Source: Meconema thalassinum
Taxonomy: Eukaryota; Arthropoda; Insecta; Orthoptera; Tettigoniidae
Direction: 5' to 3'
DNA: 64,000 bases
NCBI GenBank assembly: GCA_946902985.2
Contig: OX336388.2
Span: 1,701,187,978 to 1,701,251,977, forward strand
Shown: positions 42,292 to 52,742 of the stretch, in pieces
How positions within the stretch are numbered: the first letter of the stretch is position 1
Layout: the number at the start of each line of letters is the position of its first letter
Program-made: the position numbers and the translations under genes
The notes under the pieces: generated by a model
Database searches by the model: none
What the model was told of the DNA's origin: nothing
The model's input: only the letters and a program-made list of their open reading frames with translations

Positions 42292-43705
42292 ACAAGAAGT
42301 TCCGTGACGAACTAAAGAGCCTACTTTTCTTAAAATTTAAGATTCTTGCCAATGATTAATCGATATGGATCTATCTAGAATAATGACGAAATTAAGTTGG
42401 TAATATCGAAATTTCTAATTAGTTCGAATTACTGTATACCTGGCATAATGTAGCCTAATAGAGCACTACAGTTGGCAGCCCTGGTGACTGAATATATTCT
42501 TAGTTCCATCTCTTAAGGTACAGAATACAAAATTTGGTTGGAGTCCAATGAATAGCATGGACGTTACATGCAGTTACATTGGATCTAACAGCGCGTAAAA
42601 TCATGTTAGCAACAGTGTCATGCATGTATTGGTCAGAAATAATCTGAAATAATATGATCTATTGTTGTGCCAATTTTGAATGAAATCCATTAGTTAGTAT
42701 AGAAGTTACATGCATTTTAAAATTGGACCTATCAGCAGGCTTAGAATTATGTTGGCAGCACTGACGTATATTAGTTACTCCAAAGTAATCTAGAATGCCA
42801 GGTACTATACGCGTGCAAAGTTTAGAGCTATTGGCTTGCATTCTTTCTGATATATTGATATTAGGGTAACAAAAATAGAGACCGCATTTATTAACAGTTG
42901 GCAGCCCTGGTTGCTCTTAAGAATACGCATAGTCATAGCTGTTATGGTACACATAGTACATACGAAATTTTGTTGAAATCCAAATGATAGTATGGAAGTT
43001 ACATGTATTTAAATTTGGACCTCTCAGCAGGCTTAGAATCATGTTGGTAGCACTGACGTATATAAGTTACTCCAAATTAATATAGAATGTCATGTACTAT
43101 ACGTGTGCATAGTTTCAAGCTGTCGGCTTGCATACTTTCCCATATATATTGGTATTTGGATAAAAGAAATTAAGAGCATTTTTTAACAGTTGGCAGCTCT
43201 GGTCGTTCACAAGAATACTTTCAGTCATATCTGGTTATGTACACATACAACATACGAAATTTGGTTGAATTCCAATTGATAGTGTAGAAGTTATATGCAT
43301 TTAAACATTGGACCTATCAGTAGGCTTATAATCATTTTGGCAACACTGCCATGTATGGCCTTCTGGAAATTAAACTGAAATATTATTATCTATATGTGTG
43401 CCGATTTTGAAATATCTCCCATTCATACCTTCCAAGATATCCAACATGGAGCTCAAATTTCAATTGCGATTTTTCAGCAGTTGGTAACACTGACATCATT
43501 TACAAATATGGCCGTGAGATATTCAGGTATAGATCTTTACTCCTACCAAATTTTATTTCGATTGCTCCAGCCGTTTAGGAGTTGATAGGGGGACACACAC
43601 ACACACAGCCAGCCAGACAGACAGACAGACACACATTTTCCCGGATCGATCTCATAAGACTACTTTTTCCTCATTTTTGCAAAATGTGAAAAGTAGGCTA
43701 AAAAT
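42292..43705 (+). repeat. Repeat X, copy 2
   Basis: Same ends and internal ~297-bp units as 533-1963, including AGCCTACTTTTC near 42318 and GAAAAGTAGGCT near 43688, and the terminal hairpin. Flanks differ from copy 1 on both sides, which fixes the ends. Confidence 0.8.
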
Positions 43706-44140
43706 ACTGATTCCCAAATAACGCACAGGTGACATCATATTATTGCCTAAAATTGTAACTAAAATGAACACCAGCCTAACACAATAATTACGTGTACTAC
43801 ACTTCGAAAGTAGAAAAAAATACCTGTAATTATTACCGGATGGCACATGCGTACGCAACGAGTTTCGTATGCGGACGAGTCAATGTACTGCAGCGTGGTT
43901 GAGAGGGGAGGAACGCTCACTTCACTAGTTGCTACGGAAATGTTCACATCGGCTCCTACTGCAACTGTATTGCACGTCAGTTTGTCTCCCTGGAACACAG
44001 CAGCAGTGACCCCCTCCTGTACTTTCCTTCTCCTTTCCCCATTTCGCTCTGGGTTTAGCTCATTTTTGTGCCATCAGGTATTAATTGCATTTTTTCCTAC
44101 CCCCGAAACCCGGGAGGGGGACTAATGACACGTAGAGAAC
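43706..44140. other. No gene recognised
   Basis: Mixed-composition sequence with overlapping open frames on both strands but no recognisable domain. Confidence 0.4.
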
Positions 44141-44141
44141 A

Positions 44142-44345
44142 TGATAGAGCGTTTCTAACCAAATAGCCTACAGATTTTGGCTACACACTACCAATTGTAG
44201 TGGTAGGTTCTTTTACATGCCATAAATCTATGGCATGGGCCCGCTGGCTTTACTTCCCCTCCAAAGGAAGGCATACTGAGAGATTTTAACGCTCTTAAAA
44301 ATCCGACGTTCGTGGGCATAGTAGTTCAGCATACTACCGACTACT
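44142..44345 (-). mobile_element. SINE D, inverted and partial
   Basis: The reverse complement carries GTAGTATGCTGAACTACTAT, CGGATTTTTAAGAGCGTTAA and the GTAGGTTCTTTTACATGCC-type middle also present in 19155-19470. Confidence 0.7.
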
Positions 44346-44398
44346 CCACCGAAGCCAAGCATAGATATCCTACCGAGATATGCTTCTGATTTATAACC

Positions 44399-44519
44399 GA
44401 CTGGCTGTGTGGCTCAGCGGTAACGTTCTCGCCTGCTGTGACTAAGGTTGCAGGATCTAATCCTGGCGCAGTCAGCTGGGAATTGAGGTGCGTAAATGCG
44501 AGGAAGCCGTGGCGGTACT
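44399..44519 (+). mobile_element. SINE C, truncated at the BEL insertion point
   Basis: GACTGGCTGTGTGGCTCAGC and a B-box-like region TCTAATCCTGG. It stops at GGCGGTACT, which is also the left target duplication of the BEL element. The expected SINE continuation is not found after 50883. Confidence 0.75.
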
Positions 44520-44869
44520 TGAAGGAAGTTTGATAATAAATGTGTAGAATATACTCTGGTGGACTGTAATTTTGCTGGGATTTCAAATCACTGGACTTCT
44601 GTGGAATATTTTAATTAATTATACAATACATGTTGATACATTAATACACTGTCACTCGTTCGATATAATGTTCCGAGACTGCATGGCAGCAGGTCTGCTT
44701 CGCTTTCACCCCGTGGAGACTTGCTTGAGCACAATAGTGGCACTGCCGAAGGAATGTACCGTACTTGGGCGCGGCGAAGGGTAGGGTAGCAGCCCCCTCG
44801 CGGCCAGGTAATAACGGCCAAAAAAGCGACTAGAGGCCTGGCGAACAGTTTCACACTTGTTCCTATACA
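44520..44869 (-). repeat. 3' LTR of the BEL/Pao element (350 bp)
   Basis: Direct repeat of 50497-50878. It contains GAATATACTCTGGTGGACT, CGGCGAAGGGTAGGGTAGCA and ends TTGTTCCTATACA. Flanked on the left by GTACT. Confidence 0.92.
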
Positions 44870-44914
44870 TGCCGACCGCCAAAAAAGAGTTTAACACTTT
44901 TTTCCAACAAACAG

Positions 44915-45496
44915 TCACCTGAAATATAACACCAACAAACAAACGAACACAAAGCACTGAACATAGTTAGTCAAAACACCACCTTCACAAAAGCCGCTGT
45001 CTGGCATGGGAAGTGGGAAAATTTTTGTAATGGGTCTCTTGAATGTACCGGACGAGGTACGTATAGTGGCAACACGTACGAGTCCATCAGCTCCTGGGTG
45101 GACCTGATCAACCACTGCAAGCTTCCAGCACAGTAGGGGAAGTTTGTCTTCTTTCACGATCACCAGCGTGCCTGCCTGGACGTTGCGCCCTTCCTTCCTC
45201 CATTTTCCTCTCTGTTGTAGATGGGACAAGTAGTCGGTTGACCACGCCTTCCAGAATCCTTGGAACTGTCTTTGGATTTGCTGCCATCTGGAAAGCAAGC
45301 TTACACGCACATTACTCAGATCTGGTTGGGGTAGTGCAGTGATTGGTCGGCCAATGAGAAAGTGACTAGGGGTAAGGACAACTAGGTCGTCGGGATCATC
45401 GGATGCCGGGACTAGAGGCCTCGAATTGAGACATCCTTCGATCTGGGTTGTGAGTGTTGACAATTCCTCGAAGGTAAGGTATACGGTGCCCATCAC
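44915..45496 (-). pseudogene. BEL integrase C-terminal region
   Basis: 193 codons in the same frame as 45536-46891, separated from it by an in-frame TGA. Motifs LTQ/TTQIEGCLNSRPLVP, LTPSHFLIGRP and LSRWQQIQRQFQGFW are the usual C-terminal region after the BEL integrase core. It ends with the basic IRTSSGTFKRPITKIFPLP motif. The final ~25 residues run into non-coding sequence before the LTR. It would contribute to DNA binding and integration. Non-functional because of the upstream stop. Confidence 0.9.
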
Positions 45497-45535
45497 TCGC
45501 CGAAGATGGTGTTTAAATGATTTGACACCTGCCTC

Positions 45536-46891
45536 TCATATTACTCCAAAGTGCGGAGCTTGAGGGGGAATAAAATGCCACTGAATTCCTTCACTGCTTG
45601 CAAAGGTTGATAGATCACGTTGATGCTGTCCCTCGTTGAATAATCTTCTTATCTCCTCCAGTTCCCTATTGGCTCCAACGAAATTTCTGCCGTTATCAGA
45701 GAACACATGAGCTGGCCTGCCTCTACGGGATATGAAACGCCTTAGAGAAGCAATGAAGGCCTGGGTAGTCATACTGCTCACAATCTCTAGATGCACTACC
45801 CTAGTAGAAATGCATACGAAGAGTGCTACATAACACTTGATTTTGGATCTGGTTTTGCGAGAGCCTGCTTTTATGTAGAATGGTCCCGCGTAGTCGATTC
45901 CGCAGTGGATAAATGGATTGACTGGAATTACTCTGTAATTCGGCAGTTGACCCATTAGTTGTTCAGCGTTTTTTGCCTTAAGTTTGTGGCAGATAATACA
46001 AAAATTAATGATGTGACGAATCGTACTCTTGCCATTAGGTATCCAGTACTGCTCAAGTAGCGACGACAATAGTAGTTGACATCCAGCATGAAGCAGGCGT
46101 AGATGTTCATTTTCAATGATCAGTTTAGTTAGGTGATGCCTTGGCGGTAAAATTATCTGATGTTTCTGATTAAACGGAAGATCAGATTGTTGTAGTCGAC
46201 CACCTACTCGAAGGAGTTTTTGGTCACAGAGGAAAGGATTCAGAGGTATTAACTTGCTTCCTTTACTAATGGCCCTTGTCATCTGAAGGTCGTGAATTTC
46301 TGGACCATATTCTGAAGCTTGGGCTATTTTGATGCATGCATGTAATGCAACACGCAGTTCTTCGAACTCCATTTCACCCGTTTTTCTTTGATTGCGAGGA
46401 CGTCTGGTATTTGCGGCAAATCTGATACAATATGCCGTTACTCTCGTGAGACGCGTTAACTTGGAGAATCGCTTCATGAAATCGTCTTGAGGTTGAGCTG
46501 CTATCAGGCTAACAACAGTTTTTTTCAGTTCTGGGACGTCCTGAGATATTAATAAAGGGGCTGATGTAGGCCAGGATGCCGAATGCTTCATAAGCCATGA
46601 TGGTCCGTTCCACCACATGGCGTTGGAAATGAGAGTTTCTGGAGTGACCCCCCGAGAAATCATGTCAGCAGGGTTATCAGCTGAGGCAACGTGTTTCCAG
46701 TCCCTAATCGATGTGTTTTGCTGAATTTCCGGAACTCGATTGGCAATGAACGTCTTGCAGCGGTTGGGAGGCGCTGCAATCCATGCAAGAACTATTGTCG
46801 AATCTGTCCAGAGATGAACGCTAGTGACATTCAGGTTTAGGATTGAGTTGATCTTCTTAATCAGCCGAGATAAAAAAAAAGGGCTCCACAC
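45536..46891 (-). pseudogene. BEL RNase H end and integrase core
   Basis: 451 codons. RNase H motifs VHLWTDSTIVLAWI (D30) and DNPADMISRG (near 72-81) come first. Then the zinc-binding H-H-C-C region (H264/H268, C298/C301) and the integrase core with FIHCGIDYAGPF (D333) and HVFSDNGRNFVG (D399). The frame terminates at a TGA just after PPQAPHFG, immediately before the segment that normally holds the catalytic Glu. The 5' edge overlaps the preceding ORF in a different frame across a run of nine T (plus strand) near 46871, a likely slippage indel. Confidence 0.92.
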
Positions 46892-47550
46892 AACTCTAGA
46901 CGGGGTAGAGAAACGCGCTTCAATGGTGCAACTCTGGATTTAGCACTCAACAGTTTCGTAACGCAGTCTCCATCTTGAGTTTCAGATCTAAGATAAATGC
47001 AACAACCATATGCCTTCTCAGATGCATCCGAAAAACCATGCAGTTGTATGTTCAACGGAGTTCCCTTTGCCAATACAAGTAAGTCGATCCGAATTTGGTT
47101 GAGAAGTAGAACTTTGCCGCACAACTTCTGCCAACGATGAAGTAGCTCTGGGGGTAGAATTTCATCCCACCCTGGACGTAGCTGCCACAGTTGCTGCAAG
47201 AAGAACTTGCAGGAGATGATGATTGGACTCACTAGCCCAAGTTGGTCGTAGATTGAAGCTATGGTTGATAGTACCTTCCGTTTTGATACTGGGTTGCGTA
47301 GTTGTAAGTTGCCGTTTACGATTTGCAGTTGGTCACTAGCAGGATGCCAAAGCAAGCCTAATGTCTTAATGTTTTCCCCATTATCTAGTTGAAGTGGGAG
47401 CTGGGTTTCTCGCCACTCCGAAAGAACTGCTTCAAGTAGCCGGGGGTGATTCGAACACCATTTTCGAAGCTGGAACCCTCCAGTTTGTAGAAGGTTGATG
47501 AGTTGATTTTGAGTGTCTATCGCGTCCTCGACGGTCGCGCTTCCTGACAT
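46861..47550 (-). pseudogene. BEL reverse-transcriptase thumb and RNase H start
   Basis: 229 codons beginning directly after the YIDD palm box. INLLQTGGFQLRKWCSN, TLGLLWHPASDQL, LSTIASIYDQLGLVSPIIIS and LHGFSDASEKAYGCCIYLR are diagnostic for BEL/Pao. It ends in the frameshift at the homopolymer near 46871. Confidence 0.92.
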
Positions 47551-47557
47551 ACAGTCA

Positions 47558-48469
47558 TCAATGTAGGTATCTCTGTAAAATCTTCGCTGCCTTAGGAAAG
47601 CTGTCTGATTCTTCCATCGCGAGCTGTTGGAGGCATCTAGTGGCGTGGAAGGGTGCTGACGCTGTGCCGTAGGTGACAGTGTTCAGCTGGTAATGTTTTA
47701 CAGGATCTTCTGGGGATGATCGCCACACGATTCTCTGAAGTCTGCAGTCATGACTATCAACCCTTATCTGCCGGTACATCTGTCGAATGTCTGCCGTAAA
47801 GCATATTTGGTGAGTGCGAAATCTGGTGATAATGGACCAGATATCTTGCTGGATTGTCAGCCCAACCCTGAGGATGCGATTGAGTGACCGTCCGGTGGTA
47901 GTACTGGCGGAGGCATCGAATACAACCCTGGTTTTTGTAGTTGAACTTGACTCCTTGAAAACTGGATGATGGGGCATGAAGTAGCTCTGTTCCTCCTTAT
48001 CAGACGCCGTGGTTATAGGCTCCATATGCCCTAGAGTCTCATGGTCTTCTAAAAAGCTAACGTAATCCCCCTTCAACTGAGGGTTTCTTTCAAGGCGTCT
48101 CTCGAGATTGTGAAACCGTGACGTAGCCATTGTTAGTGAGTTGCCAAGTTCTGATGGTTTTCCACAGAGTGGGAGTCGTACCGTGAATCTACCTTCTGCA
48201 TCCCGTCTGACTGTGTCAATAAAATGCTTTTCACACTCCATTTCATCATTCGATCTGATTGGTTGAGTGATCTTTTCTAATTCCCAGAATCGCTGAAGTT
48301 GCTGGTCGAGTGAATAGTCATTCATAGTGAAGAATGACTGTACAGGTGGTGAACCCGGACCGCTCGCCCTATCCATTTGAAACTGTCCCGCTACAATCCA
48401 ACCGAATTCCGTGTTTTGAAGAACTGGATAGGGTCCGCTCCTCGTGCGTCTCAGGCCTAAGAAGATCAA
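47558..48469 (-). pseudogene. BEL reverse transcriptase, N-terminal part
   Basis: 303 codons. FGWIVAGQ, FWELEKI, LPHHPVFKES-type text (YFMPHHPVFKE), TKTRVVFDAS, LTIQQDIWSIITRFR, FTADIRQMYRQI and LNTVTYGTASAPFHATRCL are the fingers and palm of BEL/Pao reverse transcriptases. The frame is lost about 20 bp before the YIDD codons (47554-47565), which are intact in the next frame. The 5' end overlaps the protease ORF in another frame near 48369-48469. Confidence 0.93.
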
Positions 48470-48860
48470 AAAATATCTCTGACCCGATTAACATATCAAT
48501 CTGACCTGATTGGTTGAAGCTGGGGTCAGCTAAGGTCAGTTCTTCGGGAATTTGCCAGTCTTGATAGTCAATGTATGATCCTGGCAATTCTGCTGAAATT
48601 CGTGACAATACAGCACAATTAATAACTACTTGATAGTTGCTAGTAATGGAATGCACCTCTATGTTTGCATTATGATGTGACTCAGCGTCGATACTACTTA
48701 TACCTTGGATTGGAATTCTATTCCGTATCTTCTTTAAGTTCAGTCGTTGTGTGCAGGCCGTCGTGATGAAGTGTGCTTGACTGCCCGAGTCTAGCAGGAC
48801 TCGGCAAGTCTGAAGTTGGCCCTCCCCATCACGCACCTTTACTAATGCAGTCGAGAGCAA
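48369..48860 (-). pseudogene. BEL aspartic protease
   Basis: 163 codons. LSTALVKVRDGEG then VLLDSGSQAHFIT (DSG at 24-26) is the BEL-type retropepsin, and GQIDMLIGSEIFFDLL its C-terminal motif. The natural frame extends further upstream without an ATG. The 3' end is shifted relative to reverse transcriptase. Confidence 0.9.
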
Positions 48861-49001
48861 TATATGAGTATGCGGTTTTATTTTAAGTGAGCAATAGGAC
48901 GCTGTGTCGGCACGTTGTTGCGTAACAATAGAGTTGTTGGGTCTTGCCTGTTGCCTACCAAGCGTGCTATCAGGCGGCCTTGGGGTAGGAGAACGACCAG
49001 T

Positions 49002-49312
49002 TCATCGGTTGCGGTGAAGTAGTGTGTGATGCTTCAAACCACAAGAATAGCAAGAACCTGAAGAACAATCACCAACAATGTGACCATGTCTCAAACAATG
49101 TATAAACAATTTATGCTGTTTGGCAAATTCTGTTCGTTGTGCAACACTAACACTGGAAAAGTCTTGACATTTATAAAGAGGGTACATGCCAGTACAAAAT
49201 AAACAATTATTGTTACTTGAAACATACACTTGTCTGACTTGGTTCGTGAGCTTCTTTCTAGTGATGTTTTGAGTGGTAGAATTGACAACTGGGGTAGGAA
49301 TTCGGTTACCAT
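49002..49312 (-). pseudogene. BEL Gag zinc-knuckle region
   Basis: CLFCTGMYPLYKC, FIHCLRHGHIVGDC and CYSCGLKHHTLLHRN form the CCHC and HLLH-type region that follows the BEL Gag. It is carried by two overlapping short frames, indicating a frameshift. It would bind genomic RNA. Confidence 0.85.
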
Positions 49313-49446
49313 TGATTAATTCTAGGGCTTGACATCTGTCCTCTAAAAATTTACATAGAACTTCCAGTCTTGGGAATTGTTAATTGATGACGTCAGCTCG
49401 CACTGTTTTCTGCTGACGTCATCAGTCTTTTCAAGAATTAATTCCG

Positions 49447-50202
49447 CTAGAAGGATTTCGTGAAGAGGGATTTCAAGTTCAAGTGCTTAAGTGCATTTAA
49501 GTTACTTAATACCTGATTTAGAAGTGCTCGTAACTCTGTGGGTGATTCATTATGTACACGTGGAAGGTTCAGCAAGTTGTTGATGTGTGCTGTGGCAATT
49601 AATCTAGGATTATTGTATCTCACACAGACAGTTTGCCAAGCAATTTTAAAATTAGGTCCTGTTATGGGAAGGTTGTTAATCTGGCCATGTGCTTCGCCCG
49701 TTAATGAAGATAACAAATAGTGGTATCGTTGTATATCGTCAATTGCTTGATTGTTTATTACCAGGCTAGTAAATGTGTCACAAAAATGGCGGAATTCAGT
49801 GACCTGTCCCCCGAAGGAAGGTAATTTAATTGTAGGAAGTGTCAGCTCTCTCTTGCCGGAACTAGACTGACCATCACTTTTAGTACTCGAAGGATTGTTC
49901 TGTTTTGATCGTAACTCTACGCTATCTTCAATCAACGTGGTCATTTTATCAACGAGATCATAATACATAGTCTCAAAAGTATTCCTATCTTCACTGTGGT
50001 CCTCGGATTCGTCTTCTAATTCTAATCTCTCCTGCGCGTCTTCATACTTCTGCCTTAATTTTGGTAGATCGTCTAACCTTGCCTTTATTGCGTTAATACT
50101 TGACCCTGATTGGAAGCTCTTGACGAAGTTATGCAAACGAGTAATATTTGCCTTTGCGAGGCCCCTAGTCTTTACGAGAAGTGCTTTCAATTTAGGATCC
50201 AT
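49447..50202 (-). pseudogene. BEL Gag, N-terminal and capsid region
   Basis: The start is the ATG at 50200-50202 (MDPKLKALLVKTRGLAKANI). A helical N-terminus is followed by LPTIKLPSFGGQVTEFRHFC, HYLLSSLTGEAHGQI and LPRVHNESPTELR, the capsid-like Gag domain of BEL/Pao elements. The frame is lost after TELRALLNQVLSNL, so the remainder before the zinc knuckles (about 49310-49446) is not continuously open. Confidence 0.92.
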
Positions 50203-50496
50203 AATGGGAATAGCATACAGGAATACAGGTAACCAGAACTGAGTATGTACTTACCGAAGCTGCTTCAAGTTGAATTCCTTCCATGTGTAATGCCTCGAGG
50301 TTCAATCTGCGCCACTGCTCGCTGTAGTCAATACGAATCATCGAAGTAGCTTGCATTCAAGGAGAAACACACGATTCCCGGTCATACTTCGCGTTGAGGC
50401 TACCGTTACAATGCACAATGCGAGGCGTCAATATGAAATGATGCACGAACTATAACACACGTCCGTTGTTCCACAAAAATCCGGCCGGTAGGACCA
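50203..50496 (-). other. BEL leader and primer-binding site
   Basis: Directly inside the 5' LTR the minus strand reads TGGTCCTACCGGCCGGATTT, with TGG adjacent to the LTR as expected for a tRNA primer. The closest match by memory is the 3' end of tRNA-Tyr, with mismatches, so the tRNA identity is tentative. Confidence 0.6.
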
Positions 50497-50878
50497 TGAA
50501 GGAGGTTTGTTAATAAATGTGAAGAATATACTCTGGTGGACTAATTTATAGTGCTGGGATTTCAAATCACTGGACTTCTGTGGAACATTTAAGTAATTAT
50601 ATTAGCCTATATTACACAGTTATATACAATACATGTTGATACATTAATACACTGTCACTCGTTCGATATAATGTTCCGAGATTGCATGGCAGCAGGTCTG
50701 CAGCACTTTCACCCCGTGGTGACTTGCTTGAGCACAATAGTGGCACTGGCCAAGGAATGTACCGTACTTGGGCGCGGCGAGGGGTAGGGTAGCAGCCCCC
50801 TCGCGGCCAGGGAATAACGGGACTCGCCACAAAAACGACTAGAGGCCTGGCGAACAGTTTCACACTTGTTCCTAAACA
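50497..50878 (-). repeat. 5' LTR of the BEL/Pao element (382 bp)
   Basis: Begins TGAAGGAGGTTTGTTAATAA and ends GTTCCTAAACA, followed by the GTACT target duplication (50879-50883). It has an extra ~30 bp (around 50605-50630) relative to the 3' LTR. Confidence 0.92.
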
Positions 50879-50883
50879 GTACT

Positions 50884-51214
50884 GTTTTCGCATAATAACT
50901 CTGCCGTTGAGTGATCGTTGCATTTCTGAGAATTCGAGCCGTCAACTCCTCTACTACTGGTGGCAAATTTCAAATATTGCCTTTTCCTAGATGATTATTG
51001 TAGGCTACCGTACCTTAAATCAGGTGTTACTATCATTTTTATCTGTCAGTTAGGCAGGGTACTTGTATGTTACAACACAGTTTAAAATATTAATGAATGC
51101 CAACAGATGGAGAGAATAACCTTGAGTTGTTTACTGCACTAGTGGGAACACAGTTTAAAAAAATATTCTACTGAGTGCCAACAGTATTATGGAGATAATA
51201 ACCTTGCTCTTCTT
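50884..51214. other. No gene; short diverged direct repeat
   Basis: ACACAGTTTAAAA...AATG(A)/GAGTGCCAACAG occurs twice (about 51075-51115 and 51152-51190), each followed by a GGAGA(G/T)AATAACCTTG phrase. Nothing coding. Confidence 0.45.
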
Positions 51215-51395
51215 TGATCTGCGACTCGTTGTTCAGTGAAGTTAAACAGCGGTTACTGGCGTATGGAAGACGTATGCAGTTAATGGCGGCAGTTGGTTAT
51301 GGTCTATGAATCCCACCGTCGACCGTCCTTGGAATGGTTTTCCCTTGTTTCCCAACTCCAAGCAAAAGGCGGGATAATACCTTCTAATATAACAT
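51215..51395 (+). mobile_element. Possible 5S-rRNA-headed SINE
   Basis: GATCTGCGAC...AGTGAAGTTAAACAGCG and GTATGGAAGACG resemble the internal promoter part of 5S rRNA (GATCnCCGAAGTTAAGCAnCG, TTGGATGGGAGAC). It is followed by the same central block as the tRNA SINEs (TGGTTTTCCCTTGTTTCCC, CCAAGCAAAAGGCGGGATAA). Confidence 0.4.
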
Positions 51396-51462
51396 GGCAG
51401 CTTCCTATCAACCTATTGCCCAATTTTATTCATCGTCATTCATTTCCTGTCGTTAATTCATT

Positions 51463-51995
51463 TTAGGTGCTTGGGACATCTTGGTTATCAGCCCCATGTA
51501 GTTGGGTGTGTGATGAACTTGTCTGATAACTTATATAGATGTGATGACTGTAGTAGTGCGTTTAACTATATTAGGGGCAAAGATGAGTAATAATAATAAT
51601 AATGCTTTTGATTTTACGTCCCTTTTAACTACTGCGGCTTTTAGACGCTGGGATGCCTGAATTTTGCCCCGAATGGGGTTCTTTAACTTGCCAGTAAATC
51701 ATATGGCACGACTTTCTCGCATTTGCGCACCCTCAAATACCAACTGACTGTACCTGGATTCGATTCTTTAACCTTGTGCCAGGCAAGAACGGATGAGTTA
51801 GGTGCCCAAAGATGTGAAGTATGGTACTATTCCGGCATTTGCCTGGAAGGAGTGTGGAAAAAACACGAGAGAAAAACACACTCAGGATAGCCGCTGTCAG
51901 CGCCGGGATTCGAACCTACGTTATCCGGACTTGCTGCAGGTGGCCGTAGTGATCGATTTAACGAGCTCGGCTACGTCAAGGTACCATTCATTTCC
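51463..51995 (-). mobile_element. SINE H, split by a nested SINE C
   Basis: The head and central block lie at 51809-51995 (minus strand: CTTGACGTAGCCGAGCTCGT, B box GTAGGTTCGAATCCCGG, CCAGGCAAATGCCGGAAT). The A-type 3' tail lies at 51463-51596. Between them sits SINE C, flanked by CAAAGATG (about 51587-51594 and 51807-51814). Confidence 0.75.
51597..51806 (-). mobile_element. SINE C nested in SINE H
   Basis: Minus strand: head GTTCTTGCCTGGCACAAGGT, GAATCGAATCCAGG, AAGAACCCCATTCGGGG, and end AAAGCCGCAGTAGTTAAAAG plus (ATT)n. Nearby CAAAGATG repeats serve as a target duplication. Confidence 0.78.
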
Positions 51996-52270
51996 TCTCG
52001 CTCGTTAATTCCTCTGATGTGGTTAGCGTCAGGAAGGCACCCGACCTTAAAAGCATCGGCCACATAGAGGCTCATCTCCTCTATGGCCCTGTACAAATGA
52101 TAATAATAAGAAAATTCATTACACTCATATCTTCATAGCTAAAACACTGTTGCGTTGTTTTCAATTACACTGTGAATGGCGCGTCAGTGTCAATTCATTA
52201 CCTTCCACCCCCTCCTAAGTTCTATCGTGTGAAAAGTTTCCGAAAACCAACTTCAATGTAAAGTAAATAC

Positions 52271-52647
52271 GGACCACCTCGTGGTATAGTGGATAGCATT
52301 CTTGGCTGTCGCCCCAGAAGTCCGGGTTCGATTCCCGGCTTTTGCTAAGAAATGTAATTGCGGTCTGAGGGCTGGAGCAGGGTACACTCAGCCTCGTGAG
52401 GCAAAACTGAGAAGAGGTACGTACGATTCCCACCTCAGCCATCTTGGAAAATCTCCAGGAAAATGTCGGGATTGTTCCTAACTTCAAACCACGGCTGCCT
52501 CCTTAACAATCCTCATCTGCAAGCAAATACACACACTAATACAGTAATCACTAAAACACAGGTTATCAGACAAAAATTACGCACACACCCAAGTATACGG
52601 GGATGAATGACTATGATGTTCAAGCCCCTCAAATGAAACAATCACAA
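52271..52647 (+). mobile_element. SINE A, near-complete
   Basis: Head GGACCACCTCGTGGTATAGT, B box CCGGGTTCGATTCCCGG, body CACTCAGCCTCGTGAGGC, central block, and the full tail ACACAGGTTATCAGACAAAA...AAGCCCCTCAAATGAAACAA. Confidence 0.9.
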
Positions 52648-52742
52648 CTCAATTCGCTACTCCATGACATTATGAGTCACAGAAGATGGTTCTGCTTAAT
52701 TAAAGTTCTTAGGGTGTTTAGCTGTTTCTAAAGCCTCTAGAA

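Larger units (their letters stand above)
44520..50878 (-). mobile_element. BEL/Pao LTR retrotransposon, 6.4 kb, defective
   Basis: LTRs at 44520-44869 and 50497-50878 begin TGAAGGA and end (A/T)ACA on the plus strand. The 5-bp target duplication GTACT lies at 44515-44519 and 50879-50883. The internal minus-strand genes follow the BEL/Pao order: gag, zinc knuckles, protease, reverse transcriptase, RNase H, integrase. The LTRs differ by an approximately 30-bp indel plus numerous substitutions, so it is older than the gypsy-like element. At least four frame breaks disable it. Confidence 0.95.
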
